Below, piece after piece: positions 34,816 to 45,804 of a stretch of DNA of 64,000 nt. The DNA is from Phyto melanocephala (lineage: Eukaryota > Arthropoda > Insecta > Diptera > Rhinophoridae): NCBI GenBank assembly GCA_941918925.1, contig OW799233.1, forward strand, positions 131,966,333 to 132,030,332, written 5' to 3'. Below the pieces are notes generated by a model. The model made no database searches and had not been told where the DNA came from. It saw nothing but the letters and a program-made list of their open reading frames with translations. A program made the translations under genes and the position numbers. Numbering within the stretch: the first letter of the stretch is position 1; each line of letters opens with the position of its first letter.

Positions 34816-34862
34816 TTGCTTCCAATGACAACGCCGTGTTAAAATAATGGGTTTACTTAGAT

Positions 34863-35487
34863 CAGCGTTGCCACTATTGGTCTTTTCCGACCAAAATGGT
34901 CAGAAATTAATGGTCTTGGTCGGATGGTCGGCTAAACGTTATTTTGGTCTGCTTAAGAAAATGTACCATATTCATTTTAAGTCATTTGAAATACTGGTCG
35001 CTATTAAATTTTTAGTTTTTGGCAATACTATTTTCTTCTCAGCAACGAAAAACAATCAAAAGCAAATGTCAAACGTGTGTAAAAGACTATAAAAAGTACG
35101 ATGAGCCCATTTGTAAGGTGGTGCTACTTCTACACAAAATGCATAACAGCAAGAAAAACAAAAGGATTTTTGTAGTTGTTTTCTCGCATTGGTTGTGTAT
35201 GCCTTCATAATTGTAAAAGTTGATGTGTGTTAACTCGGTGTAAGCAAAGCAATTGTAACGGGTTTTTATTCATCTCGTATCAAAACGAAAACAAAAAAAA
35301 TTTTAATTTAATTTAATTAAGGAATTTTTTTTTTGGTTTTTAAGTTCTAAAACTTAATTGAAATTTTATTTAAAAAATACATAGGTACATAGTATGCATA
35401 TATGTATTTGTTATTTAATATTTTAAAAAATTGGTCGGTTTTATAGGCAAATTTGGTCGGATAGATAATTTCTGAGTGGTAACGCTA
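34863..35487. mobile_element. hAT-type MITE, 625 bp, target duplication ACTTAGAT
   Basis: Ends CAGCGTTGCCACT and AGTGGTAACGCTA. ACTTAGAT occurs exactly on both sides (34855-34862 and 35488-35495). Subterminal TTGGTCGG words are repeated near both ends. The 34847-35092 frame is this repeat read through. Confidence 0.9.
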
Positions 35488-35643
35488 ACTTAGATGCCAA
35501 ATTATAAGTAGTGAAGAACTATTTTCTAGTACTTTCAACTCATTATTTTGCAATGTGTTATTTTGCTGGGGTAGTGTACATATGTACATATACATATGAA
35601 CAGCAGTGTTCCCATTTTTAGTGCTAGATTTAGATATTTTTTT

Positions 35644-36357
35644 TATACCCTTCACACAGTGAAAAAGGGTATATATAGCTTTGTCATTCCGTGTGAAATT
35701 TCTACAATTTTCATTTCCGACCTCATAAAGTATACAATTTCTGAAAGCTTATGAATAGAGGAGTCGATTAAGCCCTGACCGTCTGTCCGTGTGTTGGTTG
35801 AAATCAACGTTTAGAAGCAACCATATGTTTATCAGATCTGTGTATGGAATCAATCTTTTTGAAATATCCGGGACTGAATCGCTATTGAAATTCAGCACAA
35901 TCGCCCCATAACTTTCTGAGATATGAGCAAAAAACCACGACCACCTCGTTTTTTTCACAATTACAACAACATATTACAACATATATACTGGTTAGAGTAA
36001 TCGTGGCATCGAATCACAGCTGAGCCAAAATTTTTTTTTATTTTGTATATATTATTTATATTTTTATTATTTTTATTTGGATTTTTTTTTAAAAAAATTT
36101 TTTTTTAATTTTTTTTCATTCAATTGTTTTTTTTTTTTTTTTAATACATATTTTTTTTTTGTTGAATTTTTTTTTTTTTTTTTTTGAAAACATACATACG
36201 TAAATTCAATTTAAAATTCTGCAATGGGATGTTTTGTATATGTATGTACGTATTTCATATGAGATGAATGGTGATAAAAACAATTGTTATTGCATGACTA
36301 CACGTTGTGAAGGGTATATAAGATTCGGCTCGGCCGAATATAGAACTGTTACTTGTT
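35644..36357 (+). mobile_element. DINE-1-like family A copy 3
   Basis: Both ends, the central poly-T tract and the 3' stem (GATTCGGCTCGGCCGAAT) are present. The 5' half has diverged more than in copies 2 and 4. Confidence 0.85.
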
Positions 36358-37054
36358 TCTTATATTTTTACCACTAAAATTAAAATTTTTCAGCCACAGA
36401 ATAATTTATATGCTCTTTTGTTACTATTTGTAGATATAATATGCCTCTAGGATATTCGTGAAAAATTTTGGAGAAAGCGGGGTATAATCGGTAAAGTCAT
36501 AGGAAAAAATTTTTTTAAATATATATTCCAAAAATTTACAAACTAAAATCAATTTTGTTCAGCTTCTAGACAAACGGGAGAGTCAATATTGGTAACATCT
36601 GAAAGCACTTGACTAGCGCAATATAAGTTCTATAAAAAATTTAAATTCATGTTGGCCGCCACTAAAAAATGGCGGACAATAGATTAATATATGGGTCAAA
36701 TTTGGTATTTTAAAATGTAACTTCTTGAACCCCCTCAATATTGGTATCAAATGAAAGGGCTTGATCAGTAGAATACAGTTAGTTAATTAAAAATTTAAGA
36801 TCCAAGATGGCGTGTAAAACAAAATGGTGGATCAAATTTTTTTAACCCCATCAATACGGATATCACTTTAAAGGGTTTGACTAGTATAATACAGTTAACT
36901 ACGTAAAAATTCAAAATTAAGGATTGCGTTGGAAATAATACTGGCGTATAACGTGAAATATAGGTTAAACTACGATGTGGGATTATACCTATGTACATGA
37001 TGGTGAAGGGTATTATCAGATTCGGCACGGCCGAATATAGCACTTTTACTTGTT
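36358..37054 (+). mobile_element. DINE-1-like family C copy 2
   Basis: Ends with GGTGAAGGGTATTATCAGAT, the stem ATTCGGCACGGCCGAAT and ACTTGTT. The interior contains AAGATGGCG words and two diverged ~130-bp direct repeats with CAAATGAAAGGGCTTGATCA / TCACTTTAAAGGGTTTGACT. It lies directly behind family A copy 3, whose insertion may have replaced its 5' end. Confidence 0.65.
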
Positions 37055-37153
37055 TCTATTTCTTTTAGTAAAATACAAATAAAGCATTTATTCAGTGTGA
37101 CGAAAATGTGTCCGTATAATTTAATACTATATTGTACAACAATGTACGTGCAT

Positions 37154-37372
37154 ATAAAGTGTGATCCATTTTGAAGTTCCCTACTTTTTTAAAGAAAAAA
37201 ACACAGAAAATTCAAAATTAATGGGGAATGTTTATTATCATTTGGAAGAGCATTCTTTGGCATTTATTTTTTGAAGATTATGTCTATCAAATGTTGGCCG
37301 TTGTTGTTTTCCTCCAAGGCCTGAATCGAAGCGGGTTTGTCCGCATAAACCTTAGACTTTACATATCGCACC
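37154..37372 (-). pseudogene. C-terminal fragment of another mariner transposase
   Basis: The minus-strand frame ending at TAA 37264-37266 reads YVKSKVYADKPASIQALEEN, with NGQHLIDIIFKK. This fits the region after the third catalytic Asp of mariner transposases. The plus-strand left part (GTGATCCATTTTGAAGTTCC) looks like the mariner terminal repeat. The catalytic core is missing. Confidence 0.6.
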
Positions 37373-37389
37373 AAGACTATGGAATAATA

Positions 37390-37796
37390 TAAAACTTTCT
37401 ATAAAAAAAGCGATAGAATAATATGTATTAGATAATGAAATTTCGCATATTTAAGTCTCTAATCAAATTTATTATAATTTGTTTATTATTTTTAATTCAT
37501 ATTATTTCTATGTGGACAAAAATTATGGAAAAAAAGAAATCTAGAAAGGATTTAAACATTAATCACTCCTAATGTAGAAATACTTAAGGATTCATTACAA
37601 GACTATATTTATGAACATAAATTAATAGCAAATCGGAGATACACATATAAAGTAATACATATTTTAGCATAAAGCGATTATTTCATAGTGATTACAGTTA
37701 ATAAAAAATAATAAAATTTGTGCTTTAAAAGTACATAAAATTAGTGGTGGGTATCAAAGATTCGACACAGCCGCAAAAAGTAAACTTACTTGTTTA
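37390..37796 (+). mobile_element. DINE-1-like family B, 3' part
   Basis: Ends with GTGGTGGGTATCAAAGATTC, a decayed stem (GACACAGCC) and TTACTTGTT. The 5' half is missing. Confidence 0.6.
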
Positions 37797-38320
37797 TTTT
37801 AAATTAAAAGCCATAGTGCAATTATATAAAATTCGACTTTGAAAACTTTCGTTAAAAACGAATTTCTTTCGTGAACACATACATGTATTTTGAAACAAGA
37901 ACTAACTCACCGTTTTAACGCCAAAAATATATGTTGTAATAATTTTTATTGCAATTAAGATGTGCATATAAACGGGTCCATTATGTCATAATCACAAAAA
38001 ATATATATGTATATCTAGATCCTAAACTGTACTTAAAATTTTTAAATTTTAATTTATCGTTCACTTTAGACAGCCACTATATGATGCAATATTTAAAATA
38101 TAAGTCCTGTAGATGCAATAAATATCACGATTTGGAGAGAATAAAAACAAATTATAAATTGTTTCATAAGATAACGGTGTTTAGTTACAAATTTGGATTA
38201 GAGCCAATCAAAAGCTTCTGAAATTTGAAACAAATCTGTGTCACCCACTTCATCACCCGTTAGTTTTGCATGAAAGCATGTTTGCTCGTTAAAAGATTAA
38301 TTGAATTAAATAAGTATTTT
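37797..38320. other. no gene seen
   Basis: A+T-rich spacer. The 37949-38221 frame has no recognisable motif. Confidence 0.45.
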
Positions 38321-39073
38321 TATACCCTTCACACAGTGAAAAAGGGTATATATAGGTTTGTCATTCCGTGTGAAATTTCTACAATTTTCATTTCCGACCC
38401 CATAAAGTATATATTTTCTGAAAGCTTATGAATAGAGGAGTCGATTAAGCCCTGACCGTCTGTCCGTCTGTCCGTGTGTATGTTGAAATCAACTTTTTGA
38501 AGCCCCCCGACATAGGTTGGACCCGGGTAAGGTATTAAAATATCAGAAATATTCGGGAGTAGATCGGTATTGAAAATCAGAAACATCGGTACATAAACAA
38601 CTGAGATATGAGCAAAAACCCACGACCACCTCGATTTTCTTTTCATAAAAACAACATTACAACAACAACATACATACATACAAACGTGTATACTGGTTAG
38701 AGAAAACGTGGCATCGAATCCCAGCTGAGGCAAAAAAATTTTTTTTTAAATTTTTTTAAAATTTTTTTTTTTTAATTTTTTTTTTATTTTTTTTTTTATT
38801 TTTTATTTAATATATTATATATATTTTTATTATTTTTTTTTTTTTATTTTTTTTTTTTTAATTTTTTTTTTATTTTTTTTTTGTTTTATATATATTATAT
38901 ATGTATATAATAATTTTTTTTTTTTAAATTTTTTTTTTTAAATTTTTTTTTTATTTTTTATTTTTTTTTTGTTTTTTTTAACATACATACGTGAATTTAC
39001 TGTTATTGCATGACTACACGTTGTGAAGGGTATATAAGATTCGGCACGGCCGAATATAGCGCTCTTACTTGTT
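38321..39073 (+). mobile_element. DINE-1-like family A copy 4
   Basis: Both ends are present. About 80 bp between the poly-T tract and the 3' stem (the ACAATGGGATG...GATGAATGG segment of other copies) are deleted. Confidence 0.85.
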
Positions 39074-39517
39074 TTCTTATTAGAAGTCTTTCGAAATCGA
39101 GTTAAACAAAATTATATAAAATGCGATAGATATTATTCTAATTAAACTTCTAAAAAGAGTAGTATCAGATCGCGTCGTATGTATTCTGTTTTAATAGTTG
39201 TATTAGAAATTCTAATCGGAACCCTCAATTTCAAATTCTTTTGTTTGAAATACATTTATCAAAATTGATTCTAATTATTAAAGATATTGCCCAATACTTT
39301 TCAAAGCTCGCCTATATGCAGACGATCTACCATAAACATCATATACATATGTAGACCAGCTAAAACACAACAACCAAACAAATTAAAAAATTATTATTTT
39401 TTTTATTAGTTTAATTAAATAAAATTTCACAATTGTAACTCTCTCAAAATATTATATATTAGTTGGAATTTAAAAACCATTAACTAATTCAGTAACTTTA
39501 TCAAAAGTGGCATGCGC
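39074..39517. other. 3' flank of protease unit P1
   Basis: Contains AGTATCAGATCGCG and AGAAATTCTAAT words that recur in the 3' flanks of P3 (about 47910) and P4 (about 55890), showing that the duplicated unit extends beyond the coding region. Minus-strand AATAAA-like words lie near 39390-39415. Confidence 0.6.
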
Positions 39518-40327
39518 TTAGATACCAGTGTGTTCTTTTATCCAATCCAAGTAGCTAGTAATTCGGGTAAAAGCAGCTGGTTTTTCTTTGGTACAACCGG
39601 CAGTTGAACCGAAAGAAGTCAAACCAACCTGAACCTTGCTGGACTCTAAAACTAAGGGGCCACCAGAATCACCATTGCAAGTAGAAACTCCTTGGGGAGT
39701 TGAAATGCAAAGGTGAGAGGAGGCAATGATTTCGAAAGTTTCCGCACAGACATCATTGGAGATGACTTCCATTGTGGCCGATTGCAAGTGAGTGGTGGTA
39801 CCGCTGTTATCAGAAGTTCTTCCCCAACCAGAAGCAATCACTTTCTCACCGGCATGTGTGGGATAAGAATCGGCAGTGACAGGTAATTCAACAGCTTTAA
39901 TGTTGGCACTGTAAGAGGTGTATGGAATTCTTATCAAAGAAATATCGGCTCTCATAAATATGTCATCCCACTCAGAGTGAATGATGAAGTCACTACTGGT
40001 AACATTGTATTCAACTTCAGATTCGCCCAGTTCGGTGCCACCCTAATAAACGGCAACGGACTGAGCATCTTCTGTACAGTGAGCAGCAGTCAAAACCCAT
40101 TCATGGTCGATTAAAGAACCACCGCACAACCTGAAGGTAAATTCATCAAGTTTCAAAGCCAATCCCACCTGGTAGGGAAATTGACTTATATCGGCATTTT
40201 GACCATTAGTAATGCGACTTTCAACCATAGCCGGTACTATAACATTTCGTTGATTGACTTCAGCACCACGCAAGTCAAATGCTGAGGCGATGGTAAAAGC
40301 TAAGGCGAAAGCAACTAAGAATTTCAT
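39518..40327 (-). pseudogene. P1: Jonah/brachyurin-like serine protease with one in-frame TAG
   Basis: The minus-strand frame from ATG 40327 encodes a secreted S1A protease. It has a signal peptide (MKFLVAFALAFTIASA), a propeptide ending ESR, mature N-terminus ITNGQNADISQFPYQVG, CGGSLIDHEWVLTAAHC with His83, RADISLI with the Asp, and NGDSGGPL with the Ser. Codon 95 (40043-40045) is TAG where P2-P4 have TTG (Leu). The frame is otherwise open to TAA-type termination after KEHTGI. All triad residues and Cys pairs look intact and no frameshift is present. The simplest reading is a recently killed gene. A sequencing error, an allelic null or stop readthrough cannot be excluded. Six bases before the Ser is a Ser, suggesting chymotrypsin-type specificity. 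The promoter module is intact and shared with P2. Confidence 0.9.
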
Positions 40328-40351
40328 GTTGCCGTTGGCGGAAAATAAAAT

Positions 40352-40388
40352 AACTGATAATTATTCTTCAGTATTAGCGCATTATATA
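40352..40388 (-). promoter_or_regulatory. P1 core promoter (TATA box and initiator)
   Basis: On the minus strand TATATAA (40382-40388) lies about 30 bp upstream of TCAGTT (40352-40357), an arthropod initiator match. ATG follows within about 30 nt. The same arrangement precedes P2, P3 and P4. Confidence 0.7.
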
Positions 40389-40610
40389 GCATAATTCGGG
40401 TAGATCGTAACAGTAGATAAAATTATCAGTTTAGTAATATTAAAACGTTAGTGTTGTTACTTTACGTCAGTTGATTGTTTAATATATTACACAGCAAAAA
40501 TGTTATTGCACGAGCCTACAACAACTAACGGTTCGTATCTTATATATTGCCTACTACTTAGTACTTCACTAAAAAGGATTTATCTTAACGAACAAATCAA
40601 TTACCATGCT
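40389..40610 (-). promoter_or_regulatory. P1 upstream module with GATA-like sites
   Basis: Contains ACTGATAATTTTATCTACT (minus strand, 40412-40430) and AAAAAGGATTTATCTT (plus strand, 40571-40586). Both are conserved in the other three units, so they are probably the control region carried with each duplication. TGATAA and TTATC are GATA-factor words. In Drosophila GATAe drives gut genes, so gut expression is inferred. Confidence 0.6.
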
Positions 40611-40692
40611 TTTAATCATACAAATAAAGATTTCACAAACATATGTGTACGTCAAAATCAATTATTGTTAACGTATTGTGAGGTTTATATCC

Positions 40693-40820
40693 TACTAATA
40701 TAATAAATGTGAATGTTTGGATATATGTTACTCAATCACTCAAAAACGGCTGAACGAAACTAAATGAAATACTTTTTATCACGATAACTACGCAGACGAA
40801 GTGGCGGGCACAAGCTAGTT
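40693..40820 (+). repeat. widespread arthropod repeat fragment
   Basis: ACTAATATAATAAATGTGAA near the start, TTACTCAATCACTCAAAAAC in the middle and GACGAAGTGGCGGGCACAAG at the end match, from memory, a short repeat found in many arthropod genomes. I cannot assign its class. Confidence 0.55.
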
Positions 40821-41082
40821 TTATAATAAAAAAACAGTTTTGGAACATGCTTAAAGAATAGTCTTTTTTGATATGTATTTACCAGGCTTTTATTATTAAG
40901 TGGCATTCAATAGAGACCGTAAGCAACAAAACTTGCTAAATTTCGAAAAGAGTGGACTAGTAATCCAAAATTTAAAAAAAAGGGGTAGCGAATGCAAAAA
41001 TGCCGAAAATGCATTTTGCAACTAAATATTTTAAATATAAAAGAAGAGCTAAATTTTGTATACTGAAGGCTCACACAAAAAC

Positions 41083-42070
41083 AACACTTAAGAGCACTAT
41101 ATTCGGCTGTACCGAATCTTTGATACCCACCACTAATTTTGTGTACTTTTACAGCACAAAATTTATTATTTTGTTATTAACAGTAATCGCTATGGAATAA
41201 TCTATTTATACTAAAATATGTATCACTTTCTATGTGTAACTTTGATTTACTATTTATTTATTTTCTTGAATTTAGTTTTACAACGAAACCCTAAGTGTTT
41301 TTACAGTAGGAGTGATACAACTCACTATTTTTTACTACAATGTTGTATTTTTACGTAAACTGAAGAGTACAATTTGAATTAATATAAACTTAAGATAAAG
41401 CGTTATATGGGAGGGCGTTAAAGTGCGCTTCTCTCCTTTATTTTGTGGCATTATAATAAAATTTACCAGAAAGTTATATATGCGAAATTTTATCATCTAA
41501 TACCTCCAATTCCGTTGGTGTTATGAGCTTTTGAGTTCCATTGATAGTACAATATGTGAGCAGTGTAGGTTAAACTAAGCATGCCAAAGTAATTTCTGCT
41601 AATGAAGTTCACATAGATATTTTAATATATAGTCTTGTATTCTTAAATACAGGGCATGTCACCTTAATTTTCCGTTAGTACAAATCCATAGTCTAAAAAC
41701 AATTTTTGCAAAATTTCAGAATTATACATCTAATCTTATCAGTTTTATTACGTTTTTAATTTTAAATATACCGAAAGAGATTGTGCGGTATAAATTTTCG
41801 TACATTTATAGGTCAAAATATCCTTTCGTAATGCATAGATTTAAGCCATTTTCAGGGGCAGATATTTTTTTTACTCAGGAAATTTCATCGCTCTACGTCA
41901 ATGCGTTTAGACACAATTGCATTGTATTCGATGCTGAAAGGACACGATTTTTTTTACCTGCTCTTGCACTACGAGCTATATACCGACTAAGCCCATTTTC
42001 AATACCAAACAAACCTTTTGTATACCAAATATTCTTTAAATTTTATCCCCCTAACTTTTTCGGTTTGTGC
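41083..42070 (-). mobile_element. DINE-1-like family B copy 5, 5' truncated
   Basis: The left end carries the 3' stem (ATTCGGCTGTACCGAAT) and the inverted subterminal GATACCCACCAC. The match to family B copy 1 runs to about 42070 (CCCCTAACTTTTTCGG) and stops before the 5' terminus. Frames inside it (41000, 41783) are repeat sequence. Confidence 0.7.
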
Positions 42071-42756
42071 GAAAATAGTGATTCCATTTTTTTAAGTTTT
42101 CTAAATATTATTATTAGAAACTGTCGGCTGTTTGGCTTTTAACCAACCTTTAACCATATTCACGTTCGCGAAGTGGAGAGATGTGTAAAATGTCATACAT
42201 GAAACTTTTCAGAGTTTTTGCAATTCGCAACAGTGGAATTTTGCTTATTTTTCTCCGTTACATACATAGCTTCTCTTAAACACTTGTTTGGTTTCCCACG
42301 ACATCATCCAAAACATTTTAAATATTTGGTTCTGGTTACTTATCAAATTTTAAGAAGTCTCTTAAATTAATTTTCATACACAAACATTTTATGAGCACGC
42401 GCATCCCTGTCTTTTTCTGGGTTCTTTAAGAATTTCGTTTGCATGCTACTTCTTAAACCTTAAATATTGCTGACGCTTCATTCTCTTTACAGAGTTTTCT
42501 TTACGAGTATTTGAAATACAATTATGTTACCGCTAGATACCACATTATTATTCATTTCAACTTAGGAGTCTGTGTAAACAGAATATTTTCTATAAGCCAC
42601 ATACATATACATACACGATTTTCATTACTTTATTTGAAAATACATTTGCTATACGCTGCAAGGAATTGTAATTTACTCAAGAATAGACATTTTTACCTTT
42701 TTGACTAGTTAATTTTTAAAATTCTATTATGTTATACGTTAATTATACTATTCTTA
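42071..42756. other. no gene seen
   Basis: A+T-rich spacer without recognised motifs. Confidence 0.45.
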
Positions 42757-44029
42757 TACCGCTGACAGATATTGGGTTTGTATACCTCGATATATATTAG
42801 GGTGATGGACTCGTTTTTACAACCGGTGGAAAAGCCGGTTTTTCTTCTCTTTCAGCTGGCGGTTTTTTCTAAATGTTGATTTTTCGAATATCGAATACAC
42901 CGGTTTTTTTATCCGAAAAAGCCGGTTGTTTTAAGTTTATTTTCATATGTCTTTGTAACCAATCGTACCATAGTATATTTAGTACGCGAAAAGTTTCCAA
43001 AAATCAGAAAATAAATCTATTAAATATTATTCCATAATATTGTAAGAAATTTATTTGTTGTTTAAAAAACAAAAGTAAAATAATTGATCTTTAATAGTAT
43101 TTTTTTATAGGATATAAACCTAACGTTAAAAGTTAAAGGTAAATGAAGCATAAACGTAGCTGATCGATCACTTTTAGGTAAAAAATGTAGTTAAAAAAAG
43201 GAAAAACCAATAATCTTTACTTCCAGATCCTAATTTTAAATAATGGTGTGGTGAATTAAATACACTTGTTGAGTGTCTGACAACTTAAATTTCAATTAAA
43301 CCATCGAACAAACTAGTTTATGCCTATATTTGTATGTCTGTCAGGTGTATAAGAAAGAAATTTTAAAATGAAATTTTAAAGATCTTTTCCCTAGCCTTCA
43401 AAATGTATTTCAAATTACAGAAATAATTTCAAACAAAATACGTTAGTGCATATTAGTTTAAAAGATATATTTTATATTTAAAAAATGTACCGAAGGAGAT
43501 ACAAAAATGTATAACAGCATTAAAAAAAGTTTTATTTATTTATTTATGAATTAATTGTATTTATTTATTTTACTTGTAAAGAGTACCTTTTGTCTTTAAA
43601 TTCAACTAAACCAAAAACCAAATTAGTCAACTGCATTCATGCCAGTTATTGCATAATTGTGCAGCCAAACGTATATAAACTGTAGAAATTTCATATTTAT
43701 ATATAATTTATATTATAATCTTTTTTTACAATATTTTTCTTTAATTTTTTCTTTAAATATTATATTTTATATATTCGAACCGGTTAACCGGTTTTTTTCT
43801 CAATTTTCAAAATAGCAACCGGTTTTTTTTAAATATCAAACTATTTGAAAACCGATTTCTTAAAAAAGTCGAATAATCGATCACCCTAGTATATATACTA
43901 CGTATATTCCCATAGTATATGAACTAGCTATACACCAGTTTGTTTCGATAGTTTAATTGTAGTTAAGGTTGACACACATGTAGTATACCATACTAATATC
44001 GTATACAAACCCTATGTCTGTCAGGGGTA
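42757..44029. mobile_element. outer MITE with TACCSCTGACAGA ends, split by a nested element
   Basis: The left end TACCGCTGACAGATATTGGG and the inverse of the right end (TACCCCTGACAGACATAGGG) match with three differences, and both continue into GTTTGTATAC. Without the nested element it would be about 180 bp, a typical MITE size. Confidence 0.8.
42798..43888. mobile_element. nested element with TAGGGTGAT ends and CCGGTT subterminal repeats
   Basis: TAGGGTGAT at the left and ATCACCCTA at the right bound about 1.1 kb. Many AACCGGTTTTT-type words cluster within 120 bp of each end (including TTAACCGG near 43790), as expected of transposase-binding repeats. The interior is A+T-rich and non-coding. 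TATATAT flanks obscure the target duplication. Confidence 0.75.
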
Positions 44030-44340
44030 TTACTGATGATTAAATTTATCTCATGCAAATACTGTCCTTTGAAATACAATAATTTTTTGCTTTGACAATA
44101 AAGAAGATTTTTGCAAAGCCTACTGTTTATTTACATTAACTTGCAAAAATTTTAGTTGCAAGTTGTTTCTTGAAAAAACTAGTAAATTCTATATACAGAT
44201 ACGCGATTTTGAATTCAATTAGGGGTGTCAGAAAAAAAACAAAAATGACAATAAAATTCCGAATTTATTTTTTTTTATTTCCTACTTGGTACCCAAGGCA
44301 AACTTATTCATCAGGAAGTTTTGATTCGTTAGCTGATTAT

Positions 44341-45054
44341 TATACCCTTCACACAGTGCAAAAGGGTATATATAGGTTTGTCATTCCGTGTGAAATTTCT
44401 ACAATTTTCATTTCCGACCCCTTAAACTATATATTTTCTGAAAGCTTATAAATAGGGAAGTCGATTAAGCTCTATCAGTCTGTCCGTGTGTATGTTGAAA
44501 TCAACTTGAAGCCCCCCGATATCGCCTGGATCCGGGTGAAGTATTAAAATATCAGAAATATTCGGGAGCAGATTGGTGTTGAAAATTAGAAACATCGGTA
44601 CATAAAGAACTGAGATATGAGCAAAAAACCACGACCACCTGGTTTTTTTTTTTTTAAAAACAACATACATACAAACGTGTATACTGGTTAGAGTAAACGT
44701 GGCATCCCGTGGCATCCCAGCTGAGCCAAAAAAAAAAATTTTTTTATTTTTTTTTTATATATTTTTTTTAATTTTTTTTTTATTTTTTATTTTATATATT
44801 ATTTATATTTTTTAATTTTTTTTTTTAGTTTATATTTATTATTTATATTTTTCAATTTTTTTTTTTTTTTTTTTAACATACATACATAAATTTATAATTT
44901 TACAATGGAATGTTTTTATAATTGTATGTTTTTGATATGTATGTACGTATTTCATATGAGATTAATGGTGATATGAAGTATTGTTATTGCATGACTACAC
45001 GTTGTGAAGGGTATATAAGATTCGGCACGGCCGCATATAGCACTCTTACTTGTT
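44341..45054 (+). mobile_element. DINE-1-like family A copy 5
   Basis: Full structure. The 3' stem is slightly decayed (GGCCGCATATAG). About 750 bp upstream of P2. Confidence 0.85.
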
Positions 45055-45318
45055 TTTTCTACACTTATTTTAAGCTTCAGCATAAATCAAAAAAATTCTA
45101 CCATTTATTTAAAATGTTAAATTTCATATATAAAAAACAAACAAAAAATTCTCTCCGAACTGCAATTACCTGATGAATAAATATGCCTTGGTTAGTACCA
45201 CAGATGACGCTTATTATGCAGAATGTTTTCACATCCAAAAGTCACTTTCATAAATATTGATGATAGAGGGATTCTCGACATGCTTTTTGAAAATTTTCTC
45301 GCACACTTTTATATTTTA

Positions 45319-45436
45319 AGGGCCGTATTCATAAAAAATATTTTAGGTTTATTAAAGGCTTATTTGACAGATATTGTAGAGAAATTTGTCAAATAAGCCT
45401 TCAATAAACCTAAAATATTTTTTATGAATACGGCCC
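45319..45436. mobile_element. 118-bp TA-flanked hairpin MITE, copy 2
   Basis: Near-perfect hairpin starting GGGCCGTATTCATAAAAAAT, with TA at both borders (45317-45318 and 45437-45438). It sits about 370 bp upstream of the P2 start, just outside the conserved module. Confidence 0.85.
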
Positions 45437-45527
45437 TATATATGTATATTTCTTCAACAAAAATTGCTTTTGACGTAAATACATTTGTATGTGCTATCAA
45501 TATTTGTATGGTAGAAAGCACGGCAAC

Positions 45528-45738
45528 TGATCTGTTCGTAAAGATAAATCCTTTTTAGTGAAGTACTATGTAGTAGGCAATAGATAAGATACTTACCGTT
45601 AGTTGTTGTAGGCTAGTGTAATAACATTTTTGCTTTGTATTATATTAAACAATCAACTGACGTAAAGTAACAACACTAACGTTTTAATATTACTAAACTG
45701 ATAATTTTATCTACTGTTACGATCTACCCGAATTATGC
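45528..45738 (+). promoter_or_regulatory. P2 upstream module with GATA-like sites
   Basis: AAGATAAATCCTTTTT (45541-45556) and ACTGATAATTTTATCTACT (45697-45715) match the modules of P1, P3 and P4. The whole stretch down to the TATA box is nearly the same as the P1 upstream region, in mirrored genomic orientation. Confidence 0.6.
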
Positions 45739-45780
45739 TATATAATGCGCTAATACTGAATATTATATTAATTATCAGTT
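45739..45780 (+). promoter_or_regulatory. P2 core promoter
   Basis: TATATAA at 45739-45745 and initiator TCAGTT at 45775-45780, 24 nt before the ATG. The spacing is a few bases longer than in P3 and P4. Confidence 0.65.
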
Positions 45781-45804
45781 ATTTTATTTTCTGACAAGGG
45801 CAAT

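Larger units (their letters stand above)
34297..35570. mobile_element. element with CCCAGCAAAA ends containing a minisatellite and a nested MITE
   Basis: CCCAGCAAAA at the left is inverted at the right (TTTTGCTGGG). Inside are three 39-bp tandem repeats (about 34698-34815) and a complete hAT MITE (34863-35487). The ends are short, so the outer boundary is less certain than the nested one. Confidence 0.55.

Noticed and set aside
38329..38733. Antisense frame in family A elements (RWSWVFAHIS...), also at 15323, 35749 and 44446.
   Set aside because: Present in each copy because the copies are similar; it reads through the DINE-1-like 5' region and has no start, family match or constraint signal.
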